Shown here: positions 6,852 to 14,239 of the stretch, piece by piece | Position numbering within the stretch: position 1 is the first letter of the stretch | How the letters are laid out: each line of letters begins with the position of its first letter | Source: JAJZMA01 sp021850405 | GTDB taxonomy: Bacteria; Chloroflexota; Dormibacteria; Aeolococcales; Aeolococcaceae | Assembly: GCA_027365835.1 (NCBI GenBank) | Contig: DAHXLU010000039.1 | Span: 1 to 23,032, forward strand | Reading direction: 5' to 3' | Length of the DNA: 23,032 nt | The notes under the pieces: generated by a model | The model's database searches: none | Told to the model about the DNA's origin: nothing | The model's input: only the letters and a program-made list of their open reading frames with translations | Translations under genes and position numbers: made by a program

Positions 6852-8225
6852 CTACCTGTTTTGGCCGTTTTGAGCCCCGGTCCAGTAATGGTTGTTCAGG
6901 AACCGCGTGGGACGATATGGCAGAAAAGGCGCATTGGGATCTGCGCCATGGGGGTATACATATTCCTTGCCATAGCCTGCCGCGGCATCAAGCGGAGTTA
7001 CTGCATTCCGAAGATGCACTGGCACCTCCTCCACCGGATCGGAGAGGGCATCTTCCCTGGCTTTCGTGTAGGCAGCATACACAGCGTTGCTCTTGGGCGC
7101 GAGCGCCAGGTAGACCACTGCCTCGGCCAGGGGCAGGTAGCCCTCCGGCATCCCGATTGCAGCAACTGCCGCATGCGCGCCAACGGCCAGCTGCAACGCT
7201 CCTGGATCCGCAAGGCCAATGTCCTCAGAAGCAAGCAGGACAAGCCGTCTTGCGACAAACAGTGGATCCGCTCCTCCCTCAAGAAGCCTTGCAAGCCAGA
7301 ACAGGCCAGCATCTGCATCGCTTCCGCGGACTGACTTTATCAATGCCGAAACTGTCCAGTAGTGGATATCCCCCCCCCGGTCATATGCTGCTGGCGCACT
7401 GGCACGTGCAGCTTTCACATCGTGCGCCGTGACAGTCCGCTCCCCATCTTTCCTGCCACTTGCGGCGATCTCAAGAGTGTCCAGCATGACTCTCGCATCA
7501 CCCGAGCTGGCAGCAAGCAGCAGTTCCCGGGCTGGGACATCAATGCTTATCTGCAATCTGCCAAGGCCGCGTTCTGGGTCAGCAAGGGCACGGTCCAGAA
7601 GTTTTTCCATGTCCTCCTCACCGATACCCGGTATGCGCACCACGCGAACGCGCGATAGGAGTGCCCTGTTCACAGACAGCCCCGGGTTCTCTGTTGTGGC
7701 CCCGATCAGGCGCACTACCCCTTCCTCCAGTAACGGCAGGATCACGTCCTGCTGGGCCTTATTGAACCGATGGATCTCATCAATAAAAAGGGCAGTGTGG
7801 ACTCCCATCTGTAATCGCTTGCGCGCCCTGGCAACCACGTCCCGCACATCTCCAACCCCCGCCGAGGAGGCGCCCAGCGGCTCAAGCACATACCCTGCAA
7901 CAGCAGCGATAAGGCGTGCAATGGTGGTCTTGCCACAGCCCGGCGGTCCGCAAAGGATTACCGAGGGAAGCTGACCCCGCTCACAGCAAACACGCAGGAA
8001 ACCACCCGGTGCCAGTGCCTCACCGCCCCCTACCAGTTCGTCCAGGTTCCGGGGCCGCATCCTTGAGGCAAGGGTAGGGTTTGCCCCTGCAGGTGCCGCA
8101 GGTGCAACATGCGTACCGGTGCCACCTGTCCCCAGATCCTGAGGCTCCTCCGCAAACAGGTCAGCAAACAGCTCTCCTTCTGGGCCCGCTCCTGAAGGGG
8201 TGCCCGCCTGACCCGGCACTGTCAT
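6852..8225 (-). CDS. rarA: Replication-associated recombination protein RarA (MgsA family AAA+ ATPase)
   Basis: A clamp-loader-like AAA+ ATPase that acts at stalled replication forks. Walker A GPPGCGKTT is at 93-101, and Walker B LFIDEIHRFN has D149 and E150. The sensor GATTENP is at 175-181, and the arginine finger lies in ALLSRVRVV (R192). The C-terminal region holds the typical tetramerisation segment, with AAYDRGGDIHYWTVSALIKSVRGSDADA and a second conserved stretch ending near NAVTPLDA. Its 457 residues match the family. The N-terminus carries GELFADLFAEE, which resembles the hydrophobic sliding-clamp or SSB-interaction peptides used by replication proteins; this is inference. No obvious Shine-Dalgarno precedes the ATG. 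The neighbour upstream on this strand is an SPFH gene 228 bp away. Confidence 0.95.
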   Translation of the reverse strand: MTVPGQAGTPSGAGPEGELFADLFAEEPQDLGTGGTGTHVAPAAPAGANPTLASRMRPRNLDELVGGGEALAPGGFLRVCCERGQLPSVILCGPPGCGKTTIARLIAAVAGYVLEPLGASSAGVGDVRDVVARARKRLQMGVHTALFIDEIHRFNKAQQDVILPLLEEGVVRLIGATTENPGLSVNRALLSRVRVVRIPGIGEEDMEKLLDRALADPERGLGRLQISIDVPARELLLAASSGDARVMLDTLEIAASGRKDGERTVTAHDVKAARASAPAAYDRGGDIHYWTVSALIKSVRGSDADAGLFWLARLLEGGADPLFVARRLVLLASEDIGLADPGALQLAVGAHAAVAAIGMPEGYLPLAEAVVYLALAPKSNAVYAAYTKAREDALSDPVEEVPVHLRNAVTPLDAAAGYGKEYVYPHGADPNAPFLPYRPTRFLNNHYWTGAQNGQNR

Positions 8226-8420
8226 ACTGCTGGCCCAGCGCTGGCATTGCAGACAGAGACGCGCTGTGCGCCCTGCGGCGCTGACAATGGTCCATGCATC
8301 TGCTGCAGATGAAAGGTCGCCAACTGCTGCTGGCTTACCGCATGCACCCGTTCCACGTATGGCAGAGAACTGTCCCGCTGTGCCACATGAGGCTCAGGCT
8401 GGTCCGCACCGTCAGCTAAT

Positions 8421-8445
8421 CTGGAACCAGTTCCGAACTGTCCAG
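8421..8445 (-). terminator. Stacked hairpin just after the SPFH gene
   Basis: CTGGA (8421-8425) pairs with TCCAG (8441-8445), and CAGTT (8428-8432) pairs with AACTG (8436-8440), with a 2-nt bulge and a 3-nt loop. It begins 8 bp beyond the SPFH stop on the minus strand, so it probably marks the transcript 3' end. No T-run follows. Confidence 0.4.
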
Positions 8446-8453
8446 GGTCTCCC

Positions 8454-9413
8454 CTATACGACTCCTGCATCTGCGGTCTTGCCGTTGCGAGACCCGGCCA
8501 CATCCTCCCCAAATGCAGCAAATGTTCCTTTCAGCGCCTGGGCGGCACCCAGGAAGGCAGCACTCTCAGCGGGAATGATCAATTTGGCATTGTTGCTGGT
8601 TGCGATCTTTCCCAGAGTGTCGAGCTGCAGGATGGCCACCAGGGTTGAATCTGGATGTGCGCTGGTAATTGCCGAGTAAACCGTCTGGATCGCCTGGGCG
8701 CGGCCCTCCGCTTCGAGGATCGCTGCCTGCTTGGAACCCTGGGCCCGCAGGATAGCGCTCTGCGATTCACCTTCAGCCTGCTTTATAGCTGCCTGTTTTG
8801 CACCCTCAGCGATATTGATCTGGGAGAGCTGCTGCCCTTCAGACTGGGTGATCCGTGCCGTCTTTTCCTGGGCTGCCTGCTTCTGCAGGGCCATGGCGTT
8901 GAGGATGTTCTCGGGTGGTGTTATCTCCAGGATCTCTACCTTGGTAACCCGGATACCCCACTTGTCTGTGTCGCGCTCAATCTGCGCCTGGAGAGCGGTA
9001 GCCATCTGCTCACGCTCAGAAAGTGCATCCTGCAGGCTTATGCCGCCAAAAACAGCGCGCAGTGCAGTTTTTGCCTGCTGATCTATGGCAAGAATGTAGT
9101 TGCTTACGCCAAAGAGCGCCAGCTTGGGGTCGACCACCTGCGAGAAGATGGTCGCATTGACAATGACACTGACGTTGTCAAGTGTAATTACCTGCTGGCG
9201 ATCGCCGGTACGGGGGGTCTCCCTGGTATCGACAATGGTCAGCTGCTGGACAACCGGAATAATAAAGCAGAGGCCAGGATCAACCAGTTTGCGAAACTCT
9301 CCAAATGTAGTCACAACCCCTACAAAGCCCTGGTTGACCCTCTTGACCGAAAGAAAGATGACCCATATAACCAGTAACGCGATGATGATTAGCGCAATGA
9401 TTGCTCCCGTCAT
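8454..9413 (-). CDS. SPFH/band-7 (stomatin/prohibitin-like) membrane scaffold protein
   Basis: The protein has one N-terminal membrane anchor (about 4-23, IIALIIIALLVIWVIFL). An SPFH domain follows (about 25-200, including VNQGFVGVVTTFGEFRKLVDPG and WGIRVTKVEILEITPPENI). A coiled coil of Ala/Glu/Gly-rich units (about 205-260, with repeated AEG and QAAI blocks) and a hydrophobic C-terminal patch complete it. Such proteins form ring or cage assemblies that organise membrane microdomains and often support proteases. The ATG at 9413 is supported by GGGAGAGG just upstream and by starting at the membrane anchor; the open frame before it is not coding-like. The NfeD gene upstream on the same strand is its usual partner. 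The 319-residue length is typical. Confidence 0.92.
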   Translation of the reverse strand: MTGAIIALIIIALLVIWVIFLSVKRVNQGFVGVVTTFGEFRKLVDPGLCFIIPVVQQLTIVDTRETPRTGDRQQVITLDNVSVIVNATIFSQVVDPKLALFGVSNYILAIDQQAKTALRAVFGGISLQDALSEREQMATALQAQIERDTDKWGIRVTKVEILEITPPENILNAMALQKQAAQEKTARITQSEGQQLSQINIAEGAKQAAIKQAEGESQSAILRAQGSKQAAILEAEGRAQAIQTVYSAITSAHPDSTLVAILQLDTLGKIATSNNAKLIIPAESAAFLGAAQALKGTFAAFGEDVAGSRNGKTADAGVV

Positions 9414-9761
9414 GACCTCTCCCTTCCACTTCCCAGTCTGTTGTTCAAACCAGTGTACCCTAAGCCTGTACCGTCTCCCACTCCCACAAGAGAGCCACCT
9501 GCATCGCTGAGCGCCTGGCACCTGGACCCTCCGAGGGGCACTGTGCGCACCAGAGACACCAAACCTGTCTGTGTATCATGCCACGGCAGCAAACCCGCCT
9601 GCGCAAGCCGGCAAGCTTCCAGCTGAACCCAACTGTCTGACAGCAGGGCACCCTGAAGCTCAGCCAGCCAGAGAACGGCGGAGATGGAGTGCTATGCCGG
9701 TGGCAGCCCCATTACTGGAAGAGAACTGCAGGATAACGCCGTCCAGCACCGTGCCAGCGCG
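9414..9761. other. 348-bp gap between nfeD and the SPFH gene, no gene seen
   Basis: Frames on both strands are short, have compositions unlike the neighbours and match nothing I recognise. On the minus strand a possible -10 box, TACACT (9457-9452), lies about 40 bp before the SPFH start, without a convincing -35. The only other detectable signal is the SPFH ribosome binding site at its lower edge. Confidence 0.5.
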
Positions 9762-10196
9762 CTATTCCTTGGGACGCACCACAAGAGTTGTCCCCTTGAC
9801 ATCCATAACGACTACTGCCTGCTCTGGCGGGATGGTCGTGGAGAGATCTGAGACAGCCAGCCAGCGCTCCCCACCCAGCAGTACATGGCCAGGATGCTCC
9901 GCATCCCCCACCGGTTCGAGCACAGTAGAGGTCTGCCCAATAAGGGCAGCGGGCCCGGTAAGAACCAAGGGCTTGAGTCCGCGGGAGAAGCGGGCAATGG
10001 CGCGCTTGCGCAGAAGCAGGGTACTGGCCACGGCCACAATGGCACAGGCAACGATCTGGATGGGGAAGCCCAGACCGATTGCTGCCACGATTGCCGCTAC
10101 AACCGCGCCCAGGGCAACAAAGACTGCAATGAATCCTGAGGTATGCAGCTCAGCTGCAACCAGAAGGATCGCCACGAGCACCCAGATAACCCACAT
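9762..10196 (-). CDS. NfeD-family membrane protein (short form)
   Basis: A 144-residue protein with three N-terminal hydrophobic segments (about 3-18, 23-43 and 45-63). A basic hinge (RKRAIARFSRGLKP) and a C-terminal OB-fold-like domain (about 80-143) follow; the latter includes GPAALIGQTSTVLEPVG, HVLLGGERWLAVS and EQAVVVMDVKGTTLVVRP. This is the short NfeD architecture lacking the ClpP-like protease domain, usually encoded next to an SPFH protein. The ATG at 10196 is preferred over a TTG two codons earlier; neither has a clear ribosome binding site. The SPFH partner follows on the same strand after an unusually long 348-bp gap, so the two may have separate promoters. Confidence 0.88.
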   Translation of the reverse strand: MWVIWVLVAILLVAAELHTSGFIAVFVALGAVVAAIVAAIGLGFPIQIVACAIVAVASTLLLRKRAIARFSRGLKPLVLTGPAALIGQTSTVLEPVGDAEHPGHVLLGGERWLAVSDLSTTIPPEQAVVVMDVKGTTLVVRPKE

Positions 10197-10277
10197 GTGC
10201 AACTAAATGTACCGCCGGAACTGGCAGGATGAGGGCTCTGTTACAGGAGAGTGACTATCACAGGCCAGCACGAAAAC

Positions 10278-10306
10278 TGCACAGCGCCGACGCGCCGCGC
10301 TAGACT
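10278..10306 (+). promoter_or_regulatory. Putative promoter of the SCP2-domain gene
   Basis: TGCACA (10278-10283) and TAGACT (10301-10306) are spaced by 17 bp, which would start transcription near 10313 and give a 40-nt leader. The -10 box fits well; the -35 box matches TTGACA at four of six positions. Confidence 0.4.
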
Positions 10307-10338
10307 ACTGCAGCTTGTTACTATCAAATTCCAACTAT

Positions 10339-10345
10339 AAGGAGG
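10339..10345 (+). promoter_or_regulatory. Strong ribosome binding site AAGGAGG
   Basis: AAGGAGG lies seven bases before the ATG at 10353 and fixes that start. It is among the strongest Shine-Dalgarno matches in the window and suggests a highly translated product. Confidence 0.75.
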
Positions 10346-10352
10346 AAGTATC

Positions 10353-10688
10353 ATGGCAAGCGCCCAGGACATCGTGGCTGAAATTAACAATCAGCTGGCT
10401 TCAGATCCGCAGCGATCCAAAGGCATCAACGCCACCTATCAGTTTGATTTGGCAGGCGATGGTGGCGGAACCTACTACGTAGTGCTGAAGGACGGCTCGG
10501 GAAGTGCCGGTGAGGGCTCGGCAACGGATCCCAACACCACTATTTCCATGAACGCAGACGATTTTGTCGATCTCGCAACCGGGAAGCTGGATGGCACACG
10601 TGCGTTTATGACCGGAAAGATCCGGATCAAGGGCGACATGCACCTGGCCATGAAGCTTCAGTCTGTACTTACGACTGCAGCACAGTAA
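10353..10688 (+). CDS. SCP2 sterol-carrier-domain protein
   Basis: A 111-residue single-domain protein. The SCP2 fold is visible: a first helix (DIVAEINNQLAS), strands GINATYQFDLAG and TYYVVLKDG, the segment NTTISMNADDFVDLATGKLDGTRAFMTGKIRIKGDM and the final helix MHLAMKLQSVL. These conserved positions are typical of bacterial SCP2 proteins, which bind acyl or lipid ligands in a hydrophobic pocket. The ligand here is unknown. The protein has no signal peptide and should be cytoplasmic. It appears to be a monocistronic gene with its own promoter and a very strong ribosome binding site, followed by a weak hairpin before the MFS gene. Confidence 0.92.
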   Translation: MASAQDIVAEINNQLASDPQRSKGINATYQFDLAGDGGGTYYVVLKDGSGSAGEGSATDPNTTISMNADDFVDLATGKLDGTRAFMTGKIRIKGDMHLAMKLQSVLTTAAQ

Positions 10689-10694
10689 CCAAAA

Positions 10695-10724
10695 AGCGCC
10701 GGGCTGCACGGCCACCCAGGCGCT
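10695..10724 (+). terminator. Weak hairpin after the SCP2 gene
   Basis: AGCGCC (10695-10700) pairs with GGCGCT (10719-10724) around an 18-nt GC-rich loop that can pair internally. It sits 6 bp past the SCP2 stop. No T-run follows, so termination is uncertain; it may only stabilise the mRNA end. Confidence 0.3.
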
Positions 10725-10746
10725 ACCGCCGGGTGATGCAGCATGG

Positions 10747-12186
10747 GTGACACACGAGATGATGCCAGAGAGCTCCCTGTCCAGCGCTGACAGGGTAGAA
10801 GCCATTCAGCAGGCAGCGGGCGGCAGAGAGGCGCAGGCTAGTCCTGAGGCACAGCTGCAGCCTCGCAGGAAGGACCGGACAGGAAGGACAGGAAAGGACT
10901 GGCTAGGGCTCGTTCTGGTGTTCTGGGTTGGCTTCAACCTGCGGGCAGTGCTGCTCGCCTTTCCTCCGATCCTGGAGGGGGTGAGAATCAGCCTGCACAT
11001 GTCCTACAGTGAAGCAGGGCTGGTATCGTCGATCCCGCTGCTTCTGTTTGGGCTGGGGGCACTTCCTGGTGCCTGGCTCTGCCGGCGCATTGGGGCGCAC
11101 GGGGTAGTTGCCATTGGTCTTGCCCTGATCGCAGCAGGGTCAGCTGCGAGAGCCCTTCCAGGCGGCATTACACCCCTGTTCGTCGGCACCATACTCTTTG
11201 CTGCTGGTATCGCCATTGCCCAGCCTGGACTACCCAGCATGGTCCAGGCCTGGTTCCCGGGAAACGTCCAGCAGGCATCCACAATTGGTGCGCTCGGGCT
11301 CATGGGCGGAGAGATGATTTCAGCTAGCGTAACCGCTCCGTTCATCGCCCCCCTGGTCGGCGGATGGCGTGGCACCTTCCTTGTGTGGGCGCTGCCCGCG
11401 GCAATTTGTCTTGCCTTCTGGTGGGTGGCGAGGGACGGACGGGGTGACCCTGGCCCAGTCCAGCAGACTGCATCGCAAAAGCAGCCTGTTACCCAGGATA
11501 GTTCCCACGCAGGACATAGCCAGCCACAGGGCTCCAGAGCGTACACGGCCAGCTCGGACGCCACAGACACCAGTGCCACGCGTCGCGCAGCAATGCACCG
11601 TCCAGTGCTTCCGCTGCTGCGATCTCCACTTGTCCTATGGCTTATGGCCCTGTTCAGTGGGCAAAGCTTCGTGTACTATGCGGCCAACTCATGGCTCCCC
11701 GCTTCGGCACACGGCGGGATACCAGGGGCATCACTGGACCTCTTTGCCTTAAATGGAATCGCTGTTCCCATAACCATCACACTGGTGCTTACCAGGCGGC
11801 ACTTTGTCAGGTCCCGGACATTCTACGTCATGGGCTGCCTGGCTACAGCTCTTGGTGTTGTGGGCTGGCTTCTCCTGCCCTATCTCTGGGCAGAGCCAGT
11901 TGCCGCATTACTGATGGGAACAGGGATAGCAAGCACGTTTACTGGTCTGCTTGCCTATCCCCCATCGGTAGCGGAGCCCGACGATGTAGCACCCCTATCT
12001 GCTCTCATATGGACTGTTGCGTACGCTGCATCCTTCACTGGCCCGCTGCTTAGCGGTGCCATCATTCAGCTAACCCACAACACAAGAGCGGCATTTTTTC
12101 CCATAGCGGTTGCAGCTGCCATAATGGTAATAGCGTCACTGGCAATACCGCACAAAGCGGATCTCCCGAAGTTGCGCCAGGCATGA
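10747..12186 (+). CDS. MFS transporter, CynX/NimT-like
   Basis: A 479-residue major facilitator with a soluble N-terminal tail of about 50 residues and about 12 hydrophobic segments in two halves. The halves are split by a long hydrophilic loop (about 228-280, Ser/Thr/Gln-rich). The first half contains FWVGFNLRAVLLAFPPIL, the inter-helix motif LPGAWLCRRIGAHG and GIAIAQPGLPSMVQAWFP. These are typical of the cyanate permease/nitroimidazole-exporter branch (COG2807-like). Substrate cannot be assigned from sequence. The GTG at 10747 gives the full frame; ATG codons at 10759 and 10762 are alternatives, and none has a clean ribosome binding site. It precedes the DUF971 gene by 48 bp on the same strand. 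Confidence 0.85.
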   Translation: MTHEMMPESSLSSADRVEAIQQAAGGREAQASPEAQLQPRRKDRTGRTGKDWLGLVLVFWVGFNLRAVLLAFPPILEGVRISLHMSYSEAGLVSSIPLLLFGLGALPGAWLCRRIGAHGVVAIGLALIAAGSAARALPGGITPLFVGTILFAAGIAIAQPGLPSMVQAWFPGNVQQASTIGALGLMGGEMISASVTAPFIAPLVGGWRGTFLVWALPAAICLAFWWVARDGRGDPGPVQQTASQKQPVTQDSSHAGHSQPQGSRAYTASSDATDTSATRRAAMHRPVLPLLRSPLVLWLMALFSGQSFVYYAANSWLPASAHGGIPGASLDLFALNGIAVPITITLVLTRRHFVRSRTFYVMGCLATALGVVGWLLLPYLWAEPVAALLMGTGIASTFTGLLAYPPSVAEPDDVAPLSALIWTVAYAASFTGPLLSGAIIQLTHNTRAAFFPIAVAAAIMVIASLAIPHKADLPKLRQA

Positions 12187-12234
12187 GATTCGCTTCCACC
12201 CAGTCAACAGGAGCCCCACAGCGCAAAAAAATAG

Positions 12235-12594
12235 ATGATGCCACCTGCCAACTATCCGCAGCCAGACACTAAGGCAGCTCCCGCGCCCACTCCATCCCGG
12301 TTTGCCTGGGACGAGGATTCCCAGGCACTTCTGATTGACTGGAGTGACGGCACTGCCTCAAGCATTGCATTCCAGCGTCTTCGCGAAAACTGTCCCTGTG
12401 CCATCTGTCAGGGAGAGCCAGGTATGGCCGGACGGTTTACGTCAGCGGAAGATGCAGGACTTACATCGACTGAAATCCAGCCGGTCACACTGGCCCTGGT
12501 GGGAAACTATGCGGTCAATGTGGAATGGCGGGACGGCCACAATACTGGTATCTACACATTCTCCCGTCTGCGCCAGCTGGGGCTTCCCGGATGA
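12235..12594 (+). CDS. DUF971-family protein (gamma-butyrobetaine hydroxylase-like N-terminal domain)
   Basis: A 119-residue protein with a disordered Pro/Ala N-terminus and one domain (about 22-117). Its hallmarks are LLIDWSDGT, the cysteine cluster LRENCPCAICQGE (C53, C55, C58), VGNYAVNVEWRDGHNTGIY and the closing FSRLRQLG. Stand-alone members are often linked to iron-sulfur cluster metabolism, and the same fold is the N-terminal domain of carnitine-synthesis dioxygenases. Function here is unproven. The stop overlaps the next start by 4 bp (ATGA), so it is translationally coupled to the enoyl-CoA hydratase gene. Two adjacent ATG codons at 12235 and 12238 are equally possible starts. Confidence 0.88.
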   Translation: MMPPANYPQPDTKAAPAPTPSRFAWDEDSQALLIDWSDGTASSIAFQRLRENCPCAICQGEPGMAGRFTSAEDAGLTSTEIQPVTLALVGNYAVNVEWRDGHNTGIYTFSRLRQLGLPG

Positions 12595-13370
12595 CACCAC
12601 AAATTCGTCTGCACTCTGACCGTGGGGTTGCAACCGTGCGCTTCTCCAGTCGCACACACCTGAACAGTTTCAATGAGGAGTTTTTGTCGGAACTGGCAAC
12701 TACACTCCACGCCACCAGCGCCCACCCTGACACAAAAGTGATCATTCTTGAGGGAGGTGCTTCCTTTTCATCTGGCCAGGATCTGAAGGAGGTCGAAAAC
12801 GGGATTAACAGCCAGTCCAAACCGGCGGATTTTATGAACAGTCTGTACCTTCCGGTCATGGAGGCGGTTATCCGGAGTCCAGTACCAGTTATCGCTGCGC
12901 TCTCTGGCGCAGTGGTTGGAGCCGGGATGTCAGTAGCACTGGCTGCAGATCTGCGTGTCGCATCAGTCAACTCATGGTTTCGCCCGGGTTTCACGTCGGT
13001 TGGGCTGGTCCCGGATTGCGGCATGAGCTACCTGCTGCCCCGCATCATAGGTAGAGGGAGAGCCCTCTCGACGCTCCTGTTTGACGAAGAGATTGGCTCA
13101 ACCCGTGCGCTGGAGATAGGGCTGGTCCATGCAGTAGTACCTGACAGCAGTCTGGAAAGAGACACAAAAGCCGTAGCCCGCCAACTTGCCAGCTCTGCGC
13201 TTGCCTTGCGACTTACGAGAAGACTATTCGGGGAGAGCATCTGGGAAGACTTTCGGGCAGCATTCGAACAGGAGGTCGCATACCAGACCGAGGCTCTTGC
13301 CAGCCGGGATGCTGGAGAAGGCATAAAAGCCTTCCTGGAACGCCGCGCGCCGTCATTCCAGGGCAAATAA
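12591..13370 (+). CDS. Enoyl-CoA hydratase/isomerase, PaaG-like
   Basis: A 259-residue crotonase-fold protein acting on acyl-CoA thioesters. The oxyanion-hole segments are FSSGQDLKEV (59-68) and LSGAVVGAGMSVALAADLR (105-122). The active-site region FRPGFTSVGLVPDCGMSYLLPRIIG carries D142, as in PaaG-type isomerases, rather than the paired glutamates of classical hydratases. The C-terminal helices ending AGEGIKAFLERRAPSFQGK match the family. The start at 12591 is fixed by the ATGA overlap with the DUF971 stop. No other phenylacetate-degradation gene is in the window, so the substrate is open; isomerase or hydratase on another acyl-CoA is equally possible. Confidence 0.88.
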   Translation: MTPQIRLHSDRGVATVRFSSRTHLNSFNEEFLSELATTLHATSAHPDTKVIILEGGASFSSGQDLKEVENGINSQSKPADFMNSLYLPVMEAVIRSPVPVIAALSGAVVGAGMSVALAADLRVASVNSWFRPGFTSVGLVPDCGMSYLLPRIIGRGRALSTLLFDEEIGSTRALEIGLVHAVVPDSSLERDTKAVARQLASSALALRLTRRLFGESIWEDFRAAFEQEVAYQTEALASRDAGEGIKAFLERRAPSFQGK

Positions 13371-13486
13371 CAAGAGTTCTTCCCATTTTCCGTCTATCCA
13401 GAAAACCTAAACTGCAGTAACATGAAGACTGGGCTGTTTCTTCTGGGCCCATCTGGTCAATAGGCAACTGATTAAGGAAATTAACT

Positions 13487-14173
13487 GTGAGTGCTCCGTC
13501 CGGAACCTGCCAGAGAAATGGCTGTGGCCTTGAGATAGCAGGAAAGTGTGCCTATGTTGACCATCGTTCGCGCGCCTGCGACACGTACTGGTGCCAGAAA
13601 CACATCTACGCTGCCTACGGAGCCTCCTTCTGCGCCCGCCATGCAAGCACCATGAACGCCATCGGTGACGAAGGTGTGGAGCGCGGCCTCTACCCGGAGC
13701 TGGACAACCGGACCCCGTCGCTGGTCTGGTGGGTCGGACGGGACATGGATGAAGACATGACCAGACTGCTCACCACATTTACCGGGGGTGCACCTGAGCT
13801 GTCCGTAATTTCTGACCAGGTCATGCTGGTGACTGGAGGTGGGCGCATCAAGGAACGACGGTGGGAGCGCACCTGGAAGATAATCAGCCATGGCGGTATC
13901 CACAAACGGGTGGCGATCCTGGTGCGCGAGCTGGACCCCACCGTTGTGGTGCTGCGCGTCGAGCAGAAAAATGTAGCGGAAACCATCCCACCCTGGATTG
14001 CAAATCGCCCTGCGGGCCCACCTCTGGATCCTGATGAAGAGTTTGTAAACCGGCGTATCTTCTACCGGGAGCTACATAACGCAACTGCAGAGGCGCTCTC
14101 CAGTGATGGTCCGGAATATAAACTGCCTGCTATTACCGACTCGATTAAACCCTGGCGGCCGCCATCGCAGTAG
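13487..14173 (+). CDS. Hypothetical protein with an N-terminal Cys/His zinc-binding module
   Basis: A 228-residue protein of unknown function. The first 55 residues carry C8, C13, C21, H26, C31, C36, H39, C49 and H52. These include two C-x2-H pairs (WCQKH and FCARH), a layout reminiscent of AN1 or B-box zinc fingers. The rest (about 75-200) looks like an alpha/beta domain, with SLVWWVGRDMDEDM, LSVISDQVMLVTGGG, RTWKIISHGG, RVAILVREL and TVVVLRVEQ. A hydrophilic tail follows. There is no membrane segment. GTG at 13487 is favoured by AAGGAAA upstream. It stands alone after the enoyl-CoA hydratase, 116 bp downstream, and converges with the metallopeptidase operon. The zinc-binding inference rests on residue spacing only. 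Confidence 0.7.
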   Translation: MSAPSGTCQRNGCGLEIAGKCAYVDHRSRACDTYWCQKHIYAAYGASFCARHASTMNAIGDEGVERGLYPELDNRTPSLVWWVGRDMDEDMTRLLTTFTGGAPELSVISDQVMLVTGGGRIKERRWERTWKIISHGGIHKRVAILVRELDPTVVVLRVEQKNVAETIPPWIANRPAGPPLDPDEEFVNRRIFYRELHNATAEALSSDGPEYKLPAITDSIKPWRPPSQ

Positions 14174-14209
14174 CCTGATCCCGAATATTCTGGTACCCAG
14201 GCTCTTATT
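14172..14209 (+). terminator. Weak hairpin at a convergent gene junction
   Basis: AGCCTG (14172-14177) pairs with CAGGCT (14198-14203) around a 20-nt loop that contains the palindrome GAATATTC, and CTTATTC follows. It starts at the stop codon of the zinc-binding protein gene. The T-run is poor. Confidence 0.3.
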
Positions 14210-14239
14210 CAGCAAGCGGCTCCCTTCTCTCTCCGCGGG

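Noticed and set aside
8222..8521. 99-residue minus-strand ORF in the gap after the SPFH gene
   Set aside because: It overlaps the SPFH C-terminal codons, holds a strong hairpin and shows no recognisable protein pattern.
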